Positions 42,800 to 53,070 of a stretch of 61,888 nucleotides of DNA are shown here, piece by piece. The stretch comes from Aureimonas sp. AU4. Its GTDB lineage: Bacteria; Pseudomonadota; Alphaproteobacteria; Rhizobiales; Rhizobiaceae. The translations under genes were made by a program, and so were the position numbers. The notes below the pieces were generated by a model that saw nothing but the letters and a program-made list of their open reading frames with translations, did no database searches and was not told the origin of the DNA. The DNA is taken from assembly GCF_001463765.1 (NCBI RefSeq), contig NZ_BBWK01000019.1:1-61888 (forward strand). The letters are read 5' to 3'. Each line of letters opens with the position of its first letter. Position 1 is the stretch's first letter.

Positions 42800-43744
42800 T
42801 CAGTCGCCGGAATAGCGACTGAGGAAGTTCGAGATCAGCACGGCGGCGATCAGCACCGCGCCGATGATGACGATGGTGCCGTCGCCGCGCACGCCCGACA
42901 AGGCGAGGCCGTTCTTGAGCACCTGGACGAGGCAGAGGCCGAGAAGCGTACCCACCACGAGGCCGCGCCCGCCGAAGATCGAGGTACCACCAAGGACCAC
43001 GGCGGTGATGACGTCGAGCTCGATGCCCGAGCCCATGTCGGAGCGCGTGGTCGAGACGCGGCTGACGAAGACGAGCGCCGCCAGCGCCGACATGAAGCCC
43101 GACGCCGAGTAGATCAGGAGCTTGGTGCGCGTGACGTCGATGCCGGAGAACTCGGCGCCCCGCTCGTTGTTGCCGATGGCGTAGGTCGCCCGGCCGAAGG
43201 CGGTGAAGCGCAGGATGAAGAAGCCGAGAAGCGCGGTGGCCAGAAGCAGCCAGAGCTGCGTGGGAACGCCGAAGACGCTGCCCTGGCCCAGCGTGAAGAA
43301 CCACGTGGGATAGCCGCGGATCGACTGCGCCTGGCTGATGCCCTCGGCAAGCCCCCGGTAGAGCGCGAGGGTCGCGAGCGTCGCGATCAGCGGCGGCACG
43401 CGGAAGCGCGTGATGATGACGCCGTTCACGAAGCCGGCCAGCGTGCCGACCACGAGGCACAGCGCCATGGCGAGCGGCAGCGGCAGGCCGAGCGTCTTCC
43501 AGAAGACGCCGACCAGGATGGCGCAGAGCCCGAGGATCGAGCCGACCGACAGGTCGATGCCGCCGGTCACGATGACGAAGGTCATCACCACGGCGATGAG
43601 CCCGACCTCGGTCATCAGCCGGCCCTGATTCAGAAGGTTGGCGCCGGTGAAGAAGCGGTCGTTGTTGAAGGCGAGGATCGCGAGCGCGACCGCGAGGATG
43701 AGGGCCAGAAGCGTCTCGTGGCGCAGCATGGAGCGCAGGGTCAT
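42800..43744 (-). CDS. sugar ABC transporter permease (RbsC/RhaQ-like)
   Basis: 314-residue membrane protein starting at ATG 43744. Conserved CUT2 permease blocks: TGGIDLSVGSILGLCAI, VNGVIITRFRVPPLIATLATLALYRGLAEGISQAQSI, GRATYAIGNNERGAEFSGIDV, and LGGTSIFGGRGLVVGTLLGLCLVQVLKNGLALSG. It pairs with the other permease (43759-44712) to form the channel, as in RhaPQ-type importers. The 14-bp gap and shared direction show co-transcription. Confidence 0.9.
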   Translation of the reverse strand: MTLRSMLRHETLLALILAVALAILAFNNDRFFTGANLLNQGRLMTEVGLIAVVMTFVIVTGGIDLSVGSILGLCAILVGVFWKTLGLPLPLAMALCLVVGTLAGFVNGVIITRFRVPPLIATLATLALYRGLAEGISQAQSIRGYPTWFFTLGQGSVFGVPTQLWLLLATALLGFFILRFTAFGRATYAIGNNERGAEFSGIDVTRTKLLIYSASGFMSALAALVFVSRVSTTRSDMGSGIELDVITAVVLGGTSIFGGRGLVVGTLLGLCLVQVLKNGLALSGVRGDGTIVIIGAVLIAAVLISNFLSRYSGD

Positions 43745-43758
43745 GGGTCTCTCCCCTC

Positions 43759-44708
43759 TCAGCCGGTTCGCCCGCGCCGCGCCATGTCGATGAGCACGGT
43801 GCCGAGGATGAGGACGCCCTGGACGGCGCGTAGCCAGTAGGCCGAGACGTTGAGGAAGATCAGCGAGGAGCCGATCGCCGCGAACAGGATCGCAGCGAGC
43901 GCCGCGCCCGTCACGGTTCCGATGCCGCCCAGGATCGACACGCCGCCCACCACGGCGGCCGTGATGATCAGGAGCTCCAGCCCGTTCGGCACGGTGGACT
44001 GGATGACCTGGAGCTGCGTGGCGAAGAGGATCGCGGCGACGCCCGCGATCAGCCCGTGGATCGCGAAGACCTTCACGATCGTCCGCTTGTAGGGAATGCC
44101 CTCGGCCTCGGCCGCCTCGCCGTTGCCGCCCACCGCGTAGATCGATCGCCCGAAGGCGGTGTTGCGCAGGAGAAAGGCCGCGACCGCCGTCATGCCCACC
44201 ATGAACCACACCGGCGAGGGAACGCCGAGGAGGCGGAACTGGGCGAGCTGGAACTCGGGCGGAAGACCCGAGATCCAGGCGCCGCCGGTCGCCGTGATCA
44301 GCCCGCCGCGCAGGATCGACAGGACGGCGAGCGTCGCGATGATCGAGGGGACCTTGAGATAGGCGATCACGGCGCCGAGCCCGGCGTTCCAGAGGCCGCC
44401 GATCAGGACCGGCAGGAGCCAGGCCACCCAGACCGGATAGCCGTTGGTGACGAGCAGCCCCGATATCGTGGCGAGCACGCCGATCAGGGCGCCGACCGAG
44501 ACGTCGATATGGCCGGAGATGATGACCATCGACATGCCGATCGCGGCCACCGCCACATAGGCGTTGCCCACGAAGATCGAGGTCAGGTTGTTGGGTGAGA
44601 CGAAGCGCGGATTGAGCCATCCGACCACGAGGAAGATCGCAAGGATGGCGAAGAGGAGCAGGAGCTCCTGACCCGAGCCCGCGAGGCGTCGGGCGAGCGA
44701 GGGCCCGT

Positions 44709-44712
<4 letters not shown>
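43759..44712 (-). CDS. sugar ABC transporter permease (RbsC/RhaP-like)
   Basis: 317-residue membrane protein, ATG at 44712 overlapping the ATPase stop by 4 bp. Blocks: SGHIDVSVGALIGVLATISGLLVTN, IIATLAVLSILRGGLITATGGAWISGLPPEF, GRSIYAVGGNGEAAEAEGIPYKRT, and VGGVSILGGIGTVTGAALAAILFAAIGSSLIFLNVSAYWLRAVQGVLIL. Two different permeases with one ATPase and one binding protein is the layout of RhaSTPQ and LsrABCD importers. Confidence 0.9.
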
Positions 44713-46206
<1,494 letters not shown>

Positions 46207-46217
<11 letters not shown>

Positions 46218-46932
46218 GGAAGCCTCCGTCGATCGGAAGCGTCGTGCCGGCGATCATGGCCGCCGCGTCGCTGAGGAGAAACAGGATCACCTCGGCGACG
46301 TCGCCGGTCTCGGCGAAGCGGCCGACCGGGGTGCGGGCGAGCATGGGTCCGCCCTTCTCCGGCGCCTCCCAGGCGACGCGGGCCAGATCCGTCAGCGTGA
46401 TGCCGGGGGCGACCGAGTTGACGCGGATGCCGTGGGGACCGAGCTCGTTCGCCATGACGCGGGTCAGCCCGTCCATCGCCCCCTTCGAGGCGCAGTAGGC
46501 GGCGTGGTCGCGAAAGCCGAGGAAGGAGGAGATCGAGGAGACGTTGACGATGGCCCCCGGCTGCCCGCGCCGCACGAGATCGCGCGCGAAGACCTGCGAG
46601 ACGATGGCCGCGGCGCGCACGTTCACGCCCTGGACGAGATCGAAGCTCTCGTCGCGCATCTCCAGGAAGGGCTCCAGGATGTTGATGCCCGCGCAGTTGA
46701 CGAGAAGGTCGGCCGGCAGGGCCCGGCTCGCCGCCTCGCGCGTCCCGGCGGCGTCGGCGAGGTCAACGGCGATGCCCCGCGCGTCGATCGCCCGCTCCAG
46801 TGCGGCGAGATCCTCGGCCGAGCGCGACAGCGCGACGACGCTCGCGCCCCGTTCGGCCAGAAGTTCGGCGGTGCGCCGGCCTATCCCCTTGCCCGCGCCC
46901 GTGACGATCGCGGTCCTGCCCTCGAAACCCAT
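46207..46932 (-). CDS. SDR similar to L-xylulose reductase (possible 2-keto-3-deoxy-L-fuconate dehydrogenase)
   Basis: ATG at 46932 has GGAGG 8 nt upstream (241 residues); ATG two codons earlier is possible. The chain strongly resembles DCXR-type enzymes: TGAGKGIGRRTAELLAERGASVVALSRSAEDL, VDLADAAGTREAASRALPADLLVN, PFLEMRDESFDLVQGVNVRAA, PGAIVNVSSISSFLG, YCASKGAMDGLTRVMANELGPHGIRVNSVAPG and ILFLLSDAAAMIAGTTLPIDGGFLA. In an L-fucose operon the fitting role is oxidation of 2-keto-3-deoxy-L-fuconate, or L-fucose itself. Sequence alone does not decide. Confidence 0.82.
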
Positions 46933-46981
46933 TGCCATCCCCTCCCGGTCACTCCTCCCCTGAACCGTCTGCCCGCCCGCC

Positions 46982-47836
46982 TCAGTCGGGCAGGCGATAG
47001 AAGCGACGAGCGTTGATGCCGAAGATCTTCTCCATGCCCTCCGGCCCGAAGCGGCGGCCGAGCAACGCACGCGCCGCGTTGGCGACCTCGCCGTAGGTCG
47101 CGGCGAGGGTCGCCACCGGCCAGTCGGACCCGAACAGGAGCCGGTCCTCGCCGAAGCAGGCGGCGACGTGGTCGACGTAAGGGGCTAGGTCCTCGAGCGC
47201 CCAGTCGCCCCGCGCCTCGGTCACCATGCCCGACACCTTGCAGGAGACGTTCGGGAAGGCGGCGATCGCGGCGATGTCGTCGCGCCAGGGATCGAGCGTC
47301 CCGTCCGCGATCGAGGGCTTGGAGAGATGGTCCACCACGGCGCGGAGCCCCGGCACCTCGTGGAGCGCTTCGGCGACGTGCGGCAGGTGGCGCGGAAAGG
47401 TCAGGATGTCGAAGGCGAGCCCGCTTTCGCTGACCCGCTTCAGGTTGTCGAGGACGCGCGGGCGCAGGATGAAGCGGTCGTCGTCCAGGTCCTGCAGCAT
47501 CGGCCGCAGGCCCAGGAAGTGCGGGTTGCGGCCGTAATGCGCGAGGCGCCCGACGAAGTCGTCCGCCTCCATGTCGAGCCAGCCAACGACGCCCGCGACG
47601 AAGGGGGTGCGCGCGGCGATGTCGAGGATGAAGTCGGTCTCGGCCTCGGTCGCCGCCGCCTGGACGATGATCGTGCGCCCGATGCCGGCGCGGCGCAGGA
47701 GCGGCTCGAGGTCACCCGGCATGAAGTCGCGCAGGAGCGGCTTCACATGCTCGCCCATCCAGCCGTAGTCGCCGCGCGAGACGCGCCAGAAATGCTGGTG
47801 GCTGTCGATCGTGGAAGGCTCGGCCGGGGCGCTCAC
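46982..47836 (-). CDS. amidohydrolase-family sugar lactonase (L-fuconolactonase-like)
   Basis: GTG at 47836 follows GGGAG by 10 nt and gives 284 residues. The amidohydrolase-2 (COG3618) fold is indicated by IDSHQHFWRVSRGDYGWM, IIVQAAATEAETDFILDIAART, VVGWLDMEADDFV, FLGLRPMLQD, VVDHLSKPSIADG, CKVSGMVTEA and LFGSDWPVATLAATYGEV with the metal/base Asp. This set is typical of L-fuconolactonase and related lactone hydrolases. It would open the lactone made by the aldo/keto reductase encoded next to it. Confidence 0.85.
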   Translation of the reverse strand: MSAPAEPSTIDSHQHFWRVSRGDYGWMGEHVKPLLRDFMPGDLEPLLRRAGIGRTIIVQAAATEAETDFILDIAARTPFVAGVVGWLDMEADDFVGRLAHYGRNPHFLGLRPMLQDLDDDRFILRPRVLDNLKRVSESGLAFDILTFPRHLPHVAEALHEVPGLRAVVDHLSKPSIADGTLDPWRDDIAAIAAFPNVSCKVSGMVTEARGDWALEDLAPYVDHVAACFGEDRLLFGSDWPVATLAATYGEVANAARALLGRRFGPEGMEKIFGINARRFYRLPD

Positions 47837-47966
47837 GGGCGGAACGCTCCCGCGTGCCGGTGCCGCGAAAGCCTTGCCGTCCCCGCTTGGGCGGAGGCGG
47901 GACACACGGCGCCGGGCGGCGGATCGATGGTCTTCAGCATGGCATGTTCCCAGACGCGATCCCGAC

Positions 47967-48995
47967 TCAGGCCGAGGGGATCAGACCCTTGTTTTCGAGG
48001 CTGGTCCAGAGGGCATCGGGAATGGGCTGCTCGAACCACTCGACGTTCTGGCGGACCTGCGCGGCGCTCCGGGCGCCGATCACCACGTTGCCGGTGGCCG
48101 GATGGCGCATCGGGAACTGGATGGCGGCGGCCGCGAGCGGCACGCCATGCTCGGCGCAGGCTGCCTCCAGCGCTTCGGCCTTCGCGACGATCTCGGCCGG
48201 CGCGTCGACGTAGTTGTATTTCTTGCGGCCCGAGGACGAGGCAAGGATGCCGGAGTTGAAGACGCCGCCGACCACCAGCGCCACGTCCCGCTCGAGAGCC
48301 TTGGGCAAGAGCGCGTCCGTGGCCGACCCGTCCAGCAGCGTATAGCGGCCGGCCAGCAGGCAGACGTCGAGGTCGGCCTCTTCCATCGCGTCGAGGATGG
48401 CCTGGTTCTCGTTGACGCCGAGGCCGAAGCCCGCGATGAGCCCCGCCGCGCGCAGCTCCTCCAGCGCCCGGAAGCCGCCGCCCTTCGTCAAGGCGTTCCA
48501 GTGATGGTCGTGGAGCGCGCCGTGGGTGACGCGGCCGATGTCGTGGACGAAGAGGATGTCGAGTTTGGACAGCCCCGTCCGCTGCCGCGAGTCGTCGTAG
48601 GAGCGCAGGATCGCGTCGCGGGAGTAGTCGAAGACCTCCCGGAAGGAGAGGCCGTTGTGCCAGCCCGAATCGAACTCGTTCTTCGGGGGCTCGGGCGGCA
48701 GCGTGCGGCCCGGCCGCTCGAAGGTCATGAGGCGGCCGACCTTGGTGGAGACGGCGAAGGACGACGGGTCCTCCTCGCGCAGCAAGCCGCCCGTCAGGTG
48801 CTCGCAGCGCCCGAGCCCGTACATGGGCGCGGTGTCGAAATGGCGGATGCCCGCCTCCCAGGCGGCGTCGAGCGCGGCGCGCGCGTCGGCGAGCGCGACC
48901 GGCGCGTAGAGCCCGCCGAGCGGCGCGGTGCCCATGCCCAGCGCCGTCAGCTCGATGCCGGCGCGCTTCAGCGGTCGCTTGTCGGATGCCTTCAT
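47967..48995 (-). CDS. aldo/keto reductase, D-threo-aldose 1-dehydrogenase (L-fucose dehydrogenase)-like
   Basis: 342 residues. The catalytic tetrad is complete: Asp and Tyr in FDTAPMYGLGRCEH, Lys in STKVGR, His in LFVHDIGR. The family match is to D-threo-aldose 1-dehydrogenase / pyridoxal 4-dehydrogenase (LGMGTAPLGGLYAPV, GHNGLSFREVFDYSRDAILRSYDDSRQRTGLSKLDIL). These enzymes oxidise L-fucose (and L-galactose, D-arabinose) at C1 to the lactone. The adjacent lactonase fits. About 130 bp separates it from that gene. Confidence 0.87.
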   Translation of the reverse strand: MKASDKRPLKRAGIELTALGMGTAPLGGLYAPVALADARAALDAAWEAGIRHFDTAPMYGLGRCEHLTGGLLREEDPSSFAVSTKVGRLMTFERPGRTLPPEPPKNEFDSGWHNGLSFREVFDYSRDAILRSYDDSRQRTGLSKLDILFVHDIGRVTHGALHDHHWNALTKGGGFRALEELRAAGLIAGFGLGVNENQAILDAMEEADLDVCLLAGRYTLLDGSATDALLPKALERDVALVVGGVFNSGILASSSGRKKYNYVDAPAEIVAKAEALEAACAEHGVPLAAAAIQFPMRHPATGNVVIGARSAAQVRQNVEWFEQPIPDALWTSLENKGLIPSA

Positions 48996-49049
48996 GGAGA
49001 TACGGCCTTGCGAAGGGTTAAGCGGGAATCAACGGTCTCGGCCGATGTA

Positions 49050-50162
49050 TCATGCCGACTGGCGCAGAAGCTCGCGATACTCCTCGCGGGTCGGCACGCG
49101 CGGGTTGGTACCGTGGCAATGGTCCTTCAGCGCCTCGCCCGAAACGCGTTCCATCATCGGCTCGGTGACGCCCATGGCCGTGAGGCCCGGCGGCAGGCCG
49201 ATGCTTCTCGAAAGGTCGCAGATCACCCGGTCGGGCTCGCCGCCGAGGATCCCGGACAGGACCTCCCACTTCGCACCGATCGCCTCGCGGTTGAAGCGCA
49301 GGACGGCTGGCATGAGCACGGCGTTGAGAGTGCCGTGGTGAAGGTTCAGCTCGCGCAAGGCGCCCAGCGGATGGGTCAGGGCATGAACGGCGCCGAGCCC
49401 CTTCTGGAAGGCCATCGCGCCCTCCAGCGCGCACATCATCATGTCCCAGCGAGCTTGGCGGTTCGAGCCGTCGCGTACCGCCTCGCGGATCGCGCCCATG
49501 CCGCGCTTCAGGCCGTCGATCGCGATGGCGTCGGCCGGAGGGTTCACGGACGGGGCCATGAAGGTCTCGAGGCAGTGGGAGATGGCGTCCATGCCGGTGG
49601 CCGCCGTCAGGAAGGGCGGCAGGCCGTAGGTCAGTTCGGGATCGCACAGCGCGACGGTCGGCAGCATGTGGGGGCTGACGATGCCGAGCTTGCGCCCCTC
49701 CGCCGTGATGATCACGGCCGCGCGCCCCACCTCGGAGCCGGTGCCCGAGGTGGTGGGCACGGCGACGAGCGGGCAGATGCGAGAGTGGATCCTGGCGGCT
49801 CCGCCCTCCACCGCCGTGTATTGCGCAAGGGGCCCTTCGTGGCCTGTCAGGAGGCGCACGGCCTTGGCGAGATCGATCGACGAGCCGCCGCCAAGGCCCA
49901 CGATGCCGTCGCACCCGTCCGCACCGTACTGGCGAAAGGCCGCATCGACGGCAGCCTCGGTCGGGTTGGCGGGCGTTTCGGAAAACACCGCCGGGCGCGC
50001 GGCGAAGAGGGCGAGCACGCGCTCCACGAGTCCGCTCGCCACGAGGCCCCGATCGGTGACGACGAGCGGGCGCGTCACGCCGAGCCCGGCGAGGATTTCG
50101 GGAAGCCGGGAGATTGCGCCCTCGTCGAACTCGATGCGGGTCAGGTACGTGATGAGGGCCAT
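49050..50162 (-). CDS. iron-containing alcohol dehydrogenase (FucO/lactaldehyde reductase-like)
   Basis: ATG at 50162 gives 370 residues. The group III Fe-ADH motifs are present: NAD region GVGGGSSIDLAKAVRLL (GLGGGSSIDLAKA), VPTTSGTGSEVGRAAVI, the metal ligands in CDPELTYGLPPFLTAATGMDAISHCLETF, GLGAVHALTHPLGALRELNLHHGTLNAVLMP. In sugar operons it commonly reduces L-lactaldehyde to 1,2-propanediol or oxidises a diol. It is the first gene of the leftward deoxy-sugar operon. That would fit a pathway ending in lactaldehyde; if the route ends in L-lactate the role must differ. Confidence 0.88.
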   Translation of the reverse strand: MALITYLTRIEFDEGAISRLPEILAGLGVTRPLVVTDRGLVASGLVERVLALFAARPAVFSETPANPTEAAVDAAFRQYGADGCDGIVGLGGGSSIDLAKAVRLLTGHEGPLAQYTAVEGGAARIHSRICPLVAVPTTSGTGSEVGRAAVIITAEGRKLGIVSPHMLPTVALCDPELTYGLPPFLTAATGMDAISHCLETFMAPSVNPPADAIAIDGLKRGMGAIREAVRDGSNRQARWDMMMCALEGAMAFQKGLGAVHALTHPLGALRELNLHHGTLNAVLMPAVLRFNREAIGAKWEVLSGILGGEPDRVICDLSRSIGLPPGLTAMGVTEPMMERVSGEALKDHCHGTNPRVPTREEYRELLRQSA

Positions 50163-50386
50163 GGCGAGACGCTTTCGGATCGGCTTGTCTTGAGGGGCGC
50201 GGACGGTCGCCTGCGGGGCGTCGCCCGGAGCGTGGGGAGACCGTCGCGGCGGGAGACCCGCGCGTTCGGCATCGTCGATTTCCGGGGGTCTGATCGGGTC
50301 GCCGAGCGGTCCATGCCCCGTCTCGACCTCGAGCTGGCGGCCTCCCCTCCGCCTTGTCGCAACACGTATCGAATCCCGGCTGACAT

Positions 50387-50503
50387 CGTCAACCGATATA
50401 TGAGTTTGGCGAACACTCGTTGTGTCAGATCCGCACTGCAAGCATCCGACTGTTGGCGCGCCTGATCATCAGGTCACCGTCCAAGGCCGAACAGATATAT
50501 GAG
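50387..50503 (-). promoter_or_regulatory. promoter region with GATATATGAG direct repeat
   Basis: The AT-rich leftward promoter candidate (TTGACG-N16-GATACG on the minus strand, running to plus 50365) sits beside the first of two identical 10-mers, GATATATGAG at 50395-50404 and 50494-50503, 99 bp apart. Identical AT-rich 10-mers in a 70% GC background suggest binding of an operon regulator. Confidence 0.4.
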
Positions 50504-50828
50504 GCGTGATGGCTATACGCGTGTCCGGCCCGGCCCGACGCCCGGCTCTCACCACGAAAACGGGACGATGGCCTCGGGTGCGATATGGCGGACGTCGGTG
50601 GCGGTTCTCGACCCGTATCCCCGGCACGAACGGCGGGGCCCGGAACGTCGGCAACCGCCGCGTCGCCGACGCCTCGCCCCGAACCCGTTGCCGACCGTCG
50701 ATGCGCGCTGCCGAGCTGTTCTCGCGGCACCGGCGATCTGCTTTGCGACGTTCAGGCCCGTCGCGCGCGGTGCCCGATCCCGCGCCGCGCGGCGCGCCGG
50801 CCAAGGCTTCGCGTCTGCGCCGTGCCCG

Positions 50829-51026
50829 TCAGCCTCGGTCGCCCCGATGGCGGATCGCGACGTCGATCGCCGAGCTCGGTACATCGAGCCGGTGCCGGAT
50901 CACGGCGTAGGAGCAGCCCTCGTCGAGCATCGAGACGATGAGATGCTGCTCGTGCGCGCTCCGGCCGCGACCGTTGCTCCGGACGCCGAAGGGGCGGAGG
51001 GACAAGCCAAGGAAGTGACGGAGCAT
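50829..51026 (-). CDS. possible small helix-turn-helix protein, 65 aa
   Basis: ATG at 51026 with a weak AAGG 7 nt upstream. The C-terminal part, HEQHLIVSMLDEGCSYAVIRHRLDVPSSAIDVAIRHRG, has the spacing of a helix-turn-helix found in small regulators and in transposase N-termini. The rest is not recognisable. Overlapping frames on the other strand are also open, so this is a tentative call. Confidence 0.3.
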   Translation of the reverse strand: MLRHFLGLSLRPFGVRSNGRGRSAHEQHLIVSMLDEGCSYAVIRHRLDVPSSAIDVAIRHRGDRG

Positions 51027-51111
51027 GACGGGCCTTGGATGGTTCGCGTGAGGCGGCTCCATGCCTGAGCCCCATGACAACGCGATGAAGGCCGCCCCGT
51101 CGGCGGGACCG

Positions 51112-51639
51112 TCAGGACGCTCGCATGCGCCGCTCGCCCGTTTCCCGCAGGAGCTCCGACAGGCCGATCCGCCCGCGATCATGGGCGCAGAGCATCAGGA
51201 GGTTCGCGTGGCGAAAGCGCGGGTCGCCCGTCACCTCCCGGCCGGCCCAGGGCGGCAGCGTGATCGCCTGCGTCTCGCTCTCGAGCTCGACCTCGGCCCA
51301 GACGAGCCCGGAGAGCGGCCCCTGAAAGACGTCCACCTCCCATTCATGGCCCGCATGAGGCACGAGGAAGCGAGTCTTTTCGATCATCGAGCCGCTGCAG
51401 ACATTGGCGAACATGTGCTCGGCATCGGCGACCGGGATCTCGTACTCGAACTCGGTTCGGCTGATGCCCGATCGCGCGCCCTTCACGGTCAGCCAGGCCC
51501 GATCGCCGTCGAGCCTCACGCGCACCTTGCCGTTGGCCCCCTGGCTGACGAGGCCGTCGCGCAAGGCCCTGCGGCTCGTCGCCCCTTCGCGCCATCCGGT
51601 GCCCGTGACCAGGAACTTGCGCTCGATTTCCAAATGCAT
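51112..51639 (-). CDS. CYTH-domain protein (triphosphate tunnel metalloenzyme)
   Basis: ATG at 51639 gives 175 residues. The diagnostic ExExK motif opens the protein (MHLEIERKFLV: Glu4, Glu6, Lys8). Other tunnel residues follow: GKVRVRLDGDRAWLTVKG, RTEFEYEIP, KTRFLVPHAGHEWEVDVFQGPLSGLVWAEVELESE. CYTH enzymes hydrolyse inorganic triphosphate or act as ThTPase or cyclase. In bacteria the YgiF-type inorganic triphosphatase is the usual case; here there is no CHAD domain. It stands alone next to a LacI regulator on the other strand. Confidence 0.9.
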   Translation of the reverse strand: MHLEIERKFLVTGTGWREGATSRRALRDGLVSQGANGKVRVRLDGDRAWLTVKGARSGISRTEFEYEIPVADAEHMFANVCSGSMIEKTRFLVPHAGHEWEVDVFQGPLSGLVWAEVELESETQAITLPPWAGREVTGDPRFRHANLLMLCAHDRGRIGLSELLRETGERRMRAS

Positions 51640-51901
51640 TCCGCCATCGTCTCCGTACCGGCCGAAATGCCGAAAGTCGGCCTGCGTCTTTAACACGGGA
51701 CGGAACGGTCCGGGGAGTCTCCCCTCCTCTAGTCCGTCGCCGCCGCCGACCCCAACGCGTCGGGTGGGCGCCTGATCCAAACCCGCGAGCGAAATTGCGC
51801 CACGCTTCGCCCTGCGCCGACCCGACGAGGGGTGGCCTTCTTTCCGGTGGATCCGGTCTCGCGCGCTGGTGAGTTGACAAAGCTCGTGGGCTCCATCAAC
51901 C
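51640..51901. other. intergenic region without recognised gene
   Basis: This is about 260 bp between the leftward CYTH gene and the LacI operator. It must hold the promoters of both divergent genes. I see no RNA structure or convincing coding frame. Confidence 0.4.
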
Positions 51902-51921
51902 TTGCTAATACGTTTTAGCAA
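51902..51921. promoter_or_regulatory. LacI-family operator overlapping the regulator's start region
   Basis: TTGCTAATACGTTTTAGCAA is a 20-bp palindrome with a central CG and one mismatched pair (ideal TTGCTAAAAC / GTTTTAGCAA), the classical form for LacI-family operators. Its last base is the A of an in-frame ATG at 51921. Confidence 0.85.
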
Positions 51922-51935
51922 TGCTGCAGCGCGAA

Positions 51936-52997
51936 ATGATGAAGCCGAGACCCCGATCCGTGACGAAGCGAGCGCCGACCAGCGCTGACGTCGCGCGTCT
52001 AGCCGGCGTATCGCAGACGACGGTCTCGCAGGTCCTGAACGGCAAGGCGGGCGTCACGCGCATCTCGCCCGATACGCGCGACAAGGTCATCGAGGCGGCC
52101 CGGCAGCTTGGCTACACCCCGAACCACGCCGCCCGCAGCTTGCGCGAGCGCCGCACGAAGCTGATCGCACTGATTCTGCCGACCATCGACAATCCCTATT
52201 TCTCGGACGTCGTGAACGCCGCGCAGGAGGCCGCGCGCGAAAGCGGCTACGCCGTCGCCGTCATTCCGATCCGGGCCGGCGAGGAATTTCGTGTCTCCAG
52301 CCTCCTTCAAGGCGCCGCTTGCGACGGCATCATCGTGGCCGGTCACGACAACTGCTCGTCCCCGGAGTTGAATCTCCTGCGCGCCCGCGGGCTGGCGGTC
52401 GCCGTCCTGCAGGAGGAGAGCCCCGATCCGGCGATCAGCTCGATCAGCGTGGACCTGGCGGAGGGCGGATACCTCGCCACGCGCCATCTCGTCGGCCTCG
52501 GGCACCGCCGCATCGGCCACGTGACGGAGCGGCTGCGGCCTGCCGCCGAAGGGCGCAGCCGCATGGACGGCTACCGGCGGGCGCTGGAAGAGGCGGGAAT
52601 TCCCTTCGACGGCGATCTCGTCGTGGTCACCGAGAACTCGATGGGAGGCGGCGCGGCGGCCCTCGACAGGCTGCTGCTGGCGGGGGGCGAGCGTCCCACC
52701 GCGGCCTTCGTCTACAACGACCAGCTCGCGGTCGGCGTCCTGTCCCAACTCCGCGCGAGAGGGCTCCGCGTGCCCGGCGACTTCGCCGTCGTGGGCTTCG
52801 ACGGCTTGGCGATCGGCGCCTTCACGGCGCCTCCGTTGACCACGGTCGACAGCCCGCGCGGCGCGCTCGGGCGCCTGGCCGCGCAGACGCTGATCCGCGC
52901 GATCGAAGAGGGCGCCGCCGTCGGCGAGGCCCATCGCCTGCCCGTGCGCCTCATGGTGCGCGGCTCCTGCGGGGCGCTGGAGCATCCCGCCCCTTGA
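51936..52997 (+). CDS. LacI-family transcriptional regulator of the alpha-galactoside operon
   Basis: I place the start at ATG 51936 (353 residues), since 51921 lies inside the operator; ATG 51939 is equally possible. The helix-turn-helix is TSADVARLAGVSQTTVSQVLNGKAGVTRISPDTRDKVIEAARQLGYTPNHAARSLR, including the hinge helix. The ligand domain has LIALILPTIDNPYFSDVVNAAQEAARESGY, GHRRIGHVTE, TAAFVYNDQLAVGVLSQLRARGLRVPGDFAVVGFDG and PPLTTVDSPRGALG. It is followed by the binding protein, permeases, GH4 enzyme and ATPase of one sugar operon. The operator at 51902 points to autoregulation. Confidence 0.93.
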   Translation: MMKPRPRSVTKRAPTSADVARLAGVSQTTVSQVLNGKAGVTRISPDTRDKVIEAARQLGYTPNHAARSLRERRTKLIALILPTIDNPYFSDVVNAAQEAARESGYAVAVIPIRAGEEFRVSSLLQGAACDGIIVAGHDNCSSPELNLLRARGLAVAVLQEESPDPAISSISVDLAEGGYLATRHLVGLGHRRIGHVTERLRPAAEGRSRMDGYRRALEEAGIPFDGDLVVVTENSMGGGAAALDRLLLAGGERPTAAFVYNDQLAVGVLSQLRARGLRVPGDFAVVGFDGLAIGAFTAPPLTTVDSPRGALGRLAAQTLIRAIEEGAAVGEAHRLPVRLMVRGSCGALEHPAP

Positions 52998-53007
52998 GAC
53001 GACGCAA

Positions 53008-53044
53008 GGGCCCGCCGGGGGGAAGCGGCGGCCCCGACCCTTTT
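53008..53044 (+). terminator. partial terminator/attenuator after lacI
   Basis: Imperfect stem GGGCCCGCCG / CGGCGGCCCC with a GGGGGAAG loop, then GACCC and TTTT, in the 73-bp space between the LacI and binding-protein genes. It may reduce read-through into the transporter genes. Confidence 0.5.
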
Positions 53045-53070
53045 CATCTGAACGCTTCGGGAGGAAGCCC

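Larger units (their letters stand above)
50163..51111. other. about 950-bp gene-poor gap
   Basis: I see no large convincing gene here. Positions 50360-50510 are AT-rich and probably hold the leftward promoter of the deoxy-sugar operon: on the minus strand TTGACG (plus 50387-50392) and GATACG (plus 50365-50370) are 16 bp apart. A repeated 10-mer GATATATGAG occurs at 50395-50404 and 50494-50503. From about 50550 to 51100 several frames are open on both strands, as expected for GC-rich non-coding DNA. The best candidate is the small minus-strand helix-turn-helix frame at 50829-51026. Confidence 0.5.

Noticed and set aside
50506-50910. rightward open frame in the gene-poor gap
   Set aside because: Composition is random for this GC content, with no ribosome site or family match.
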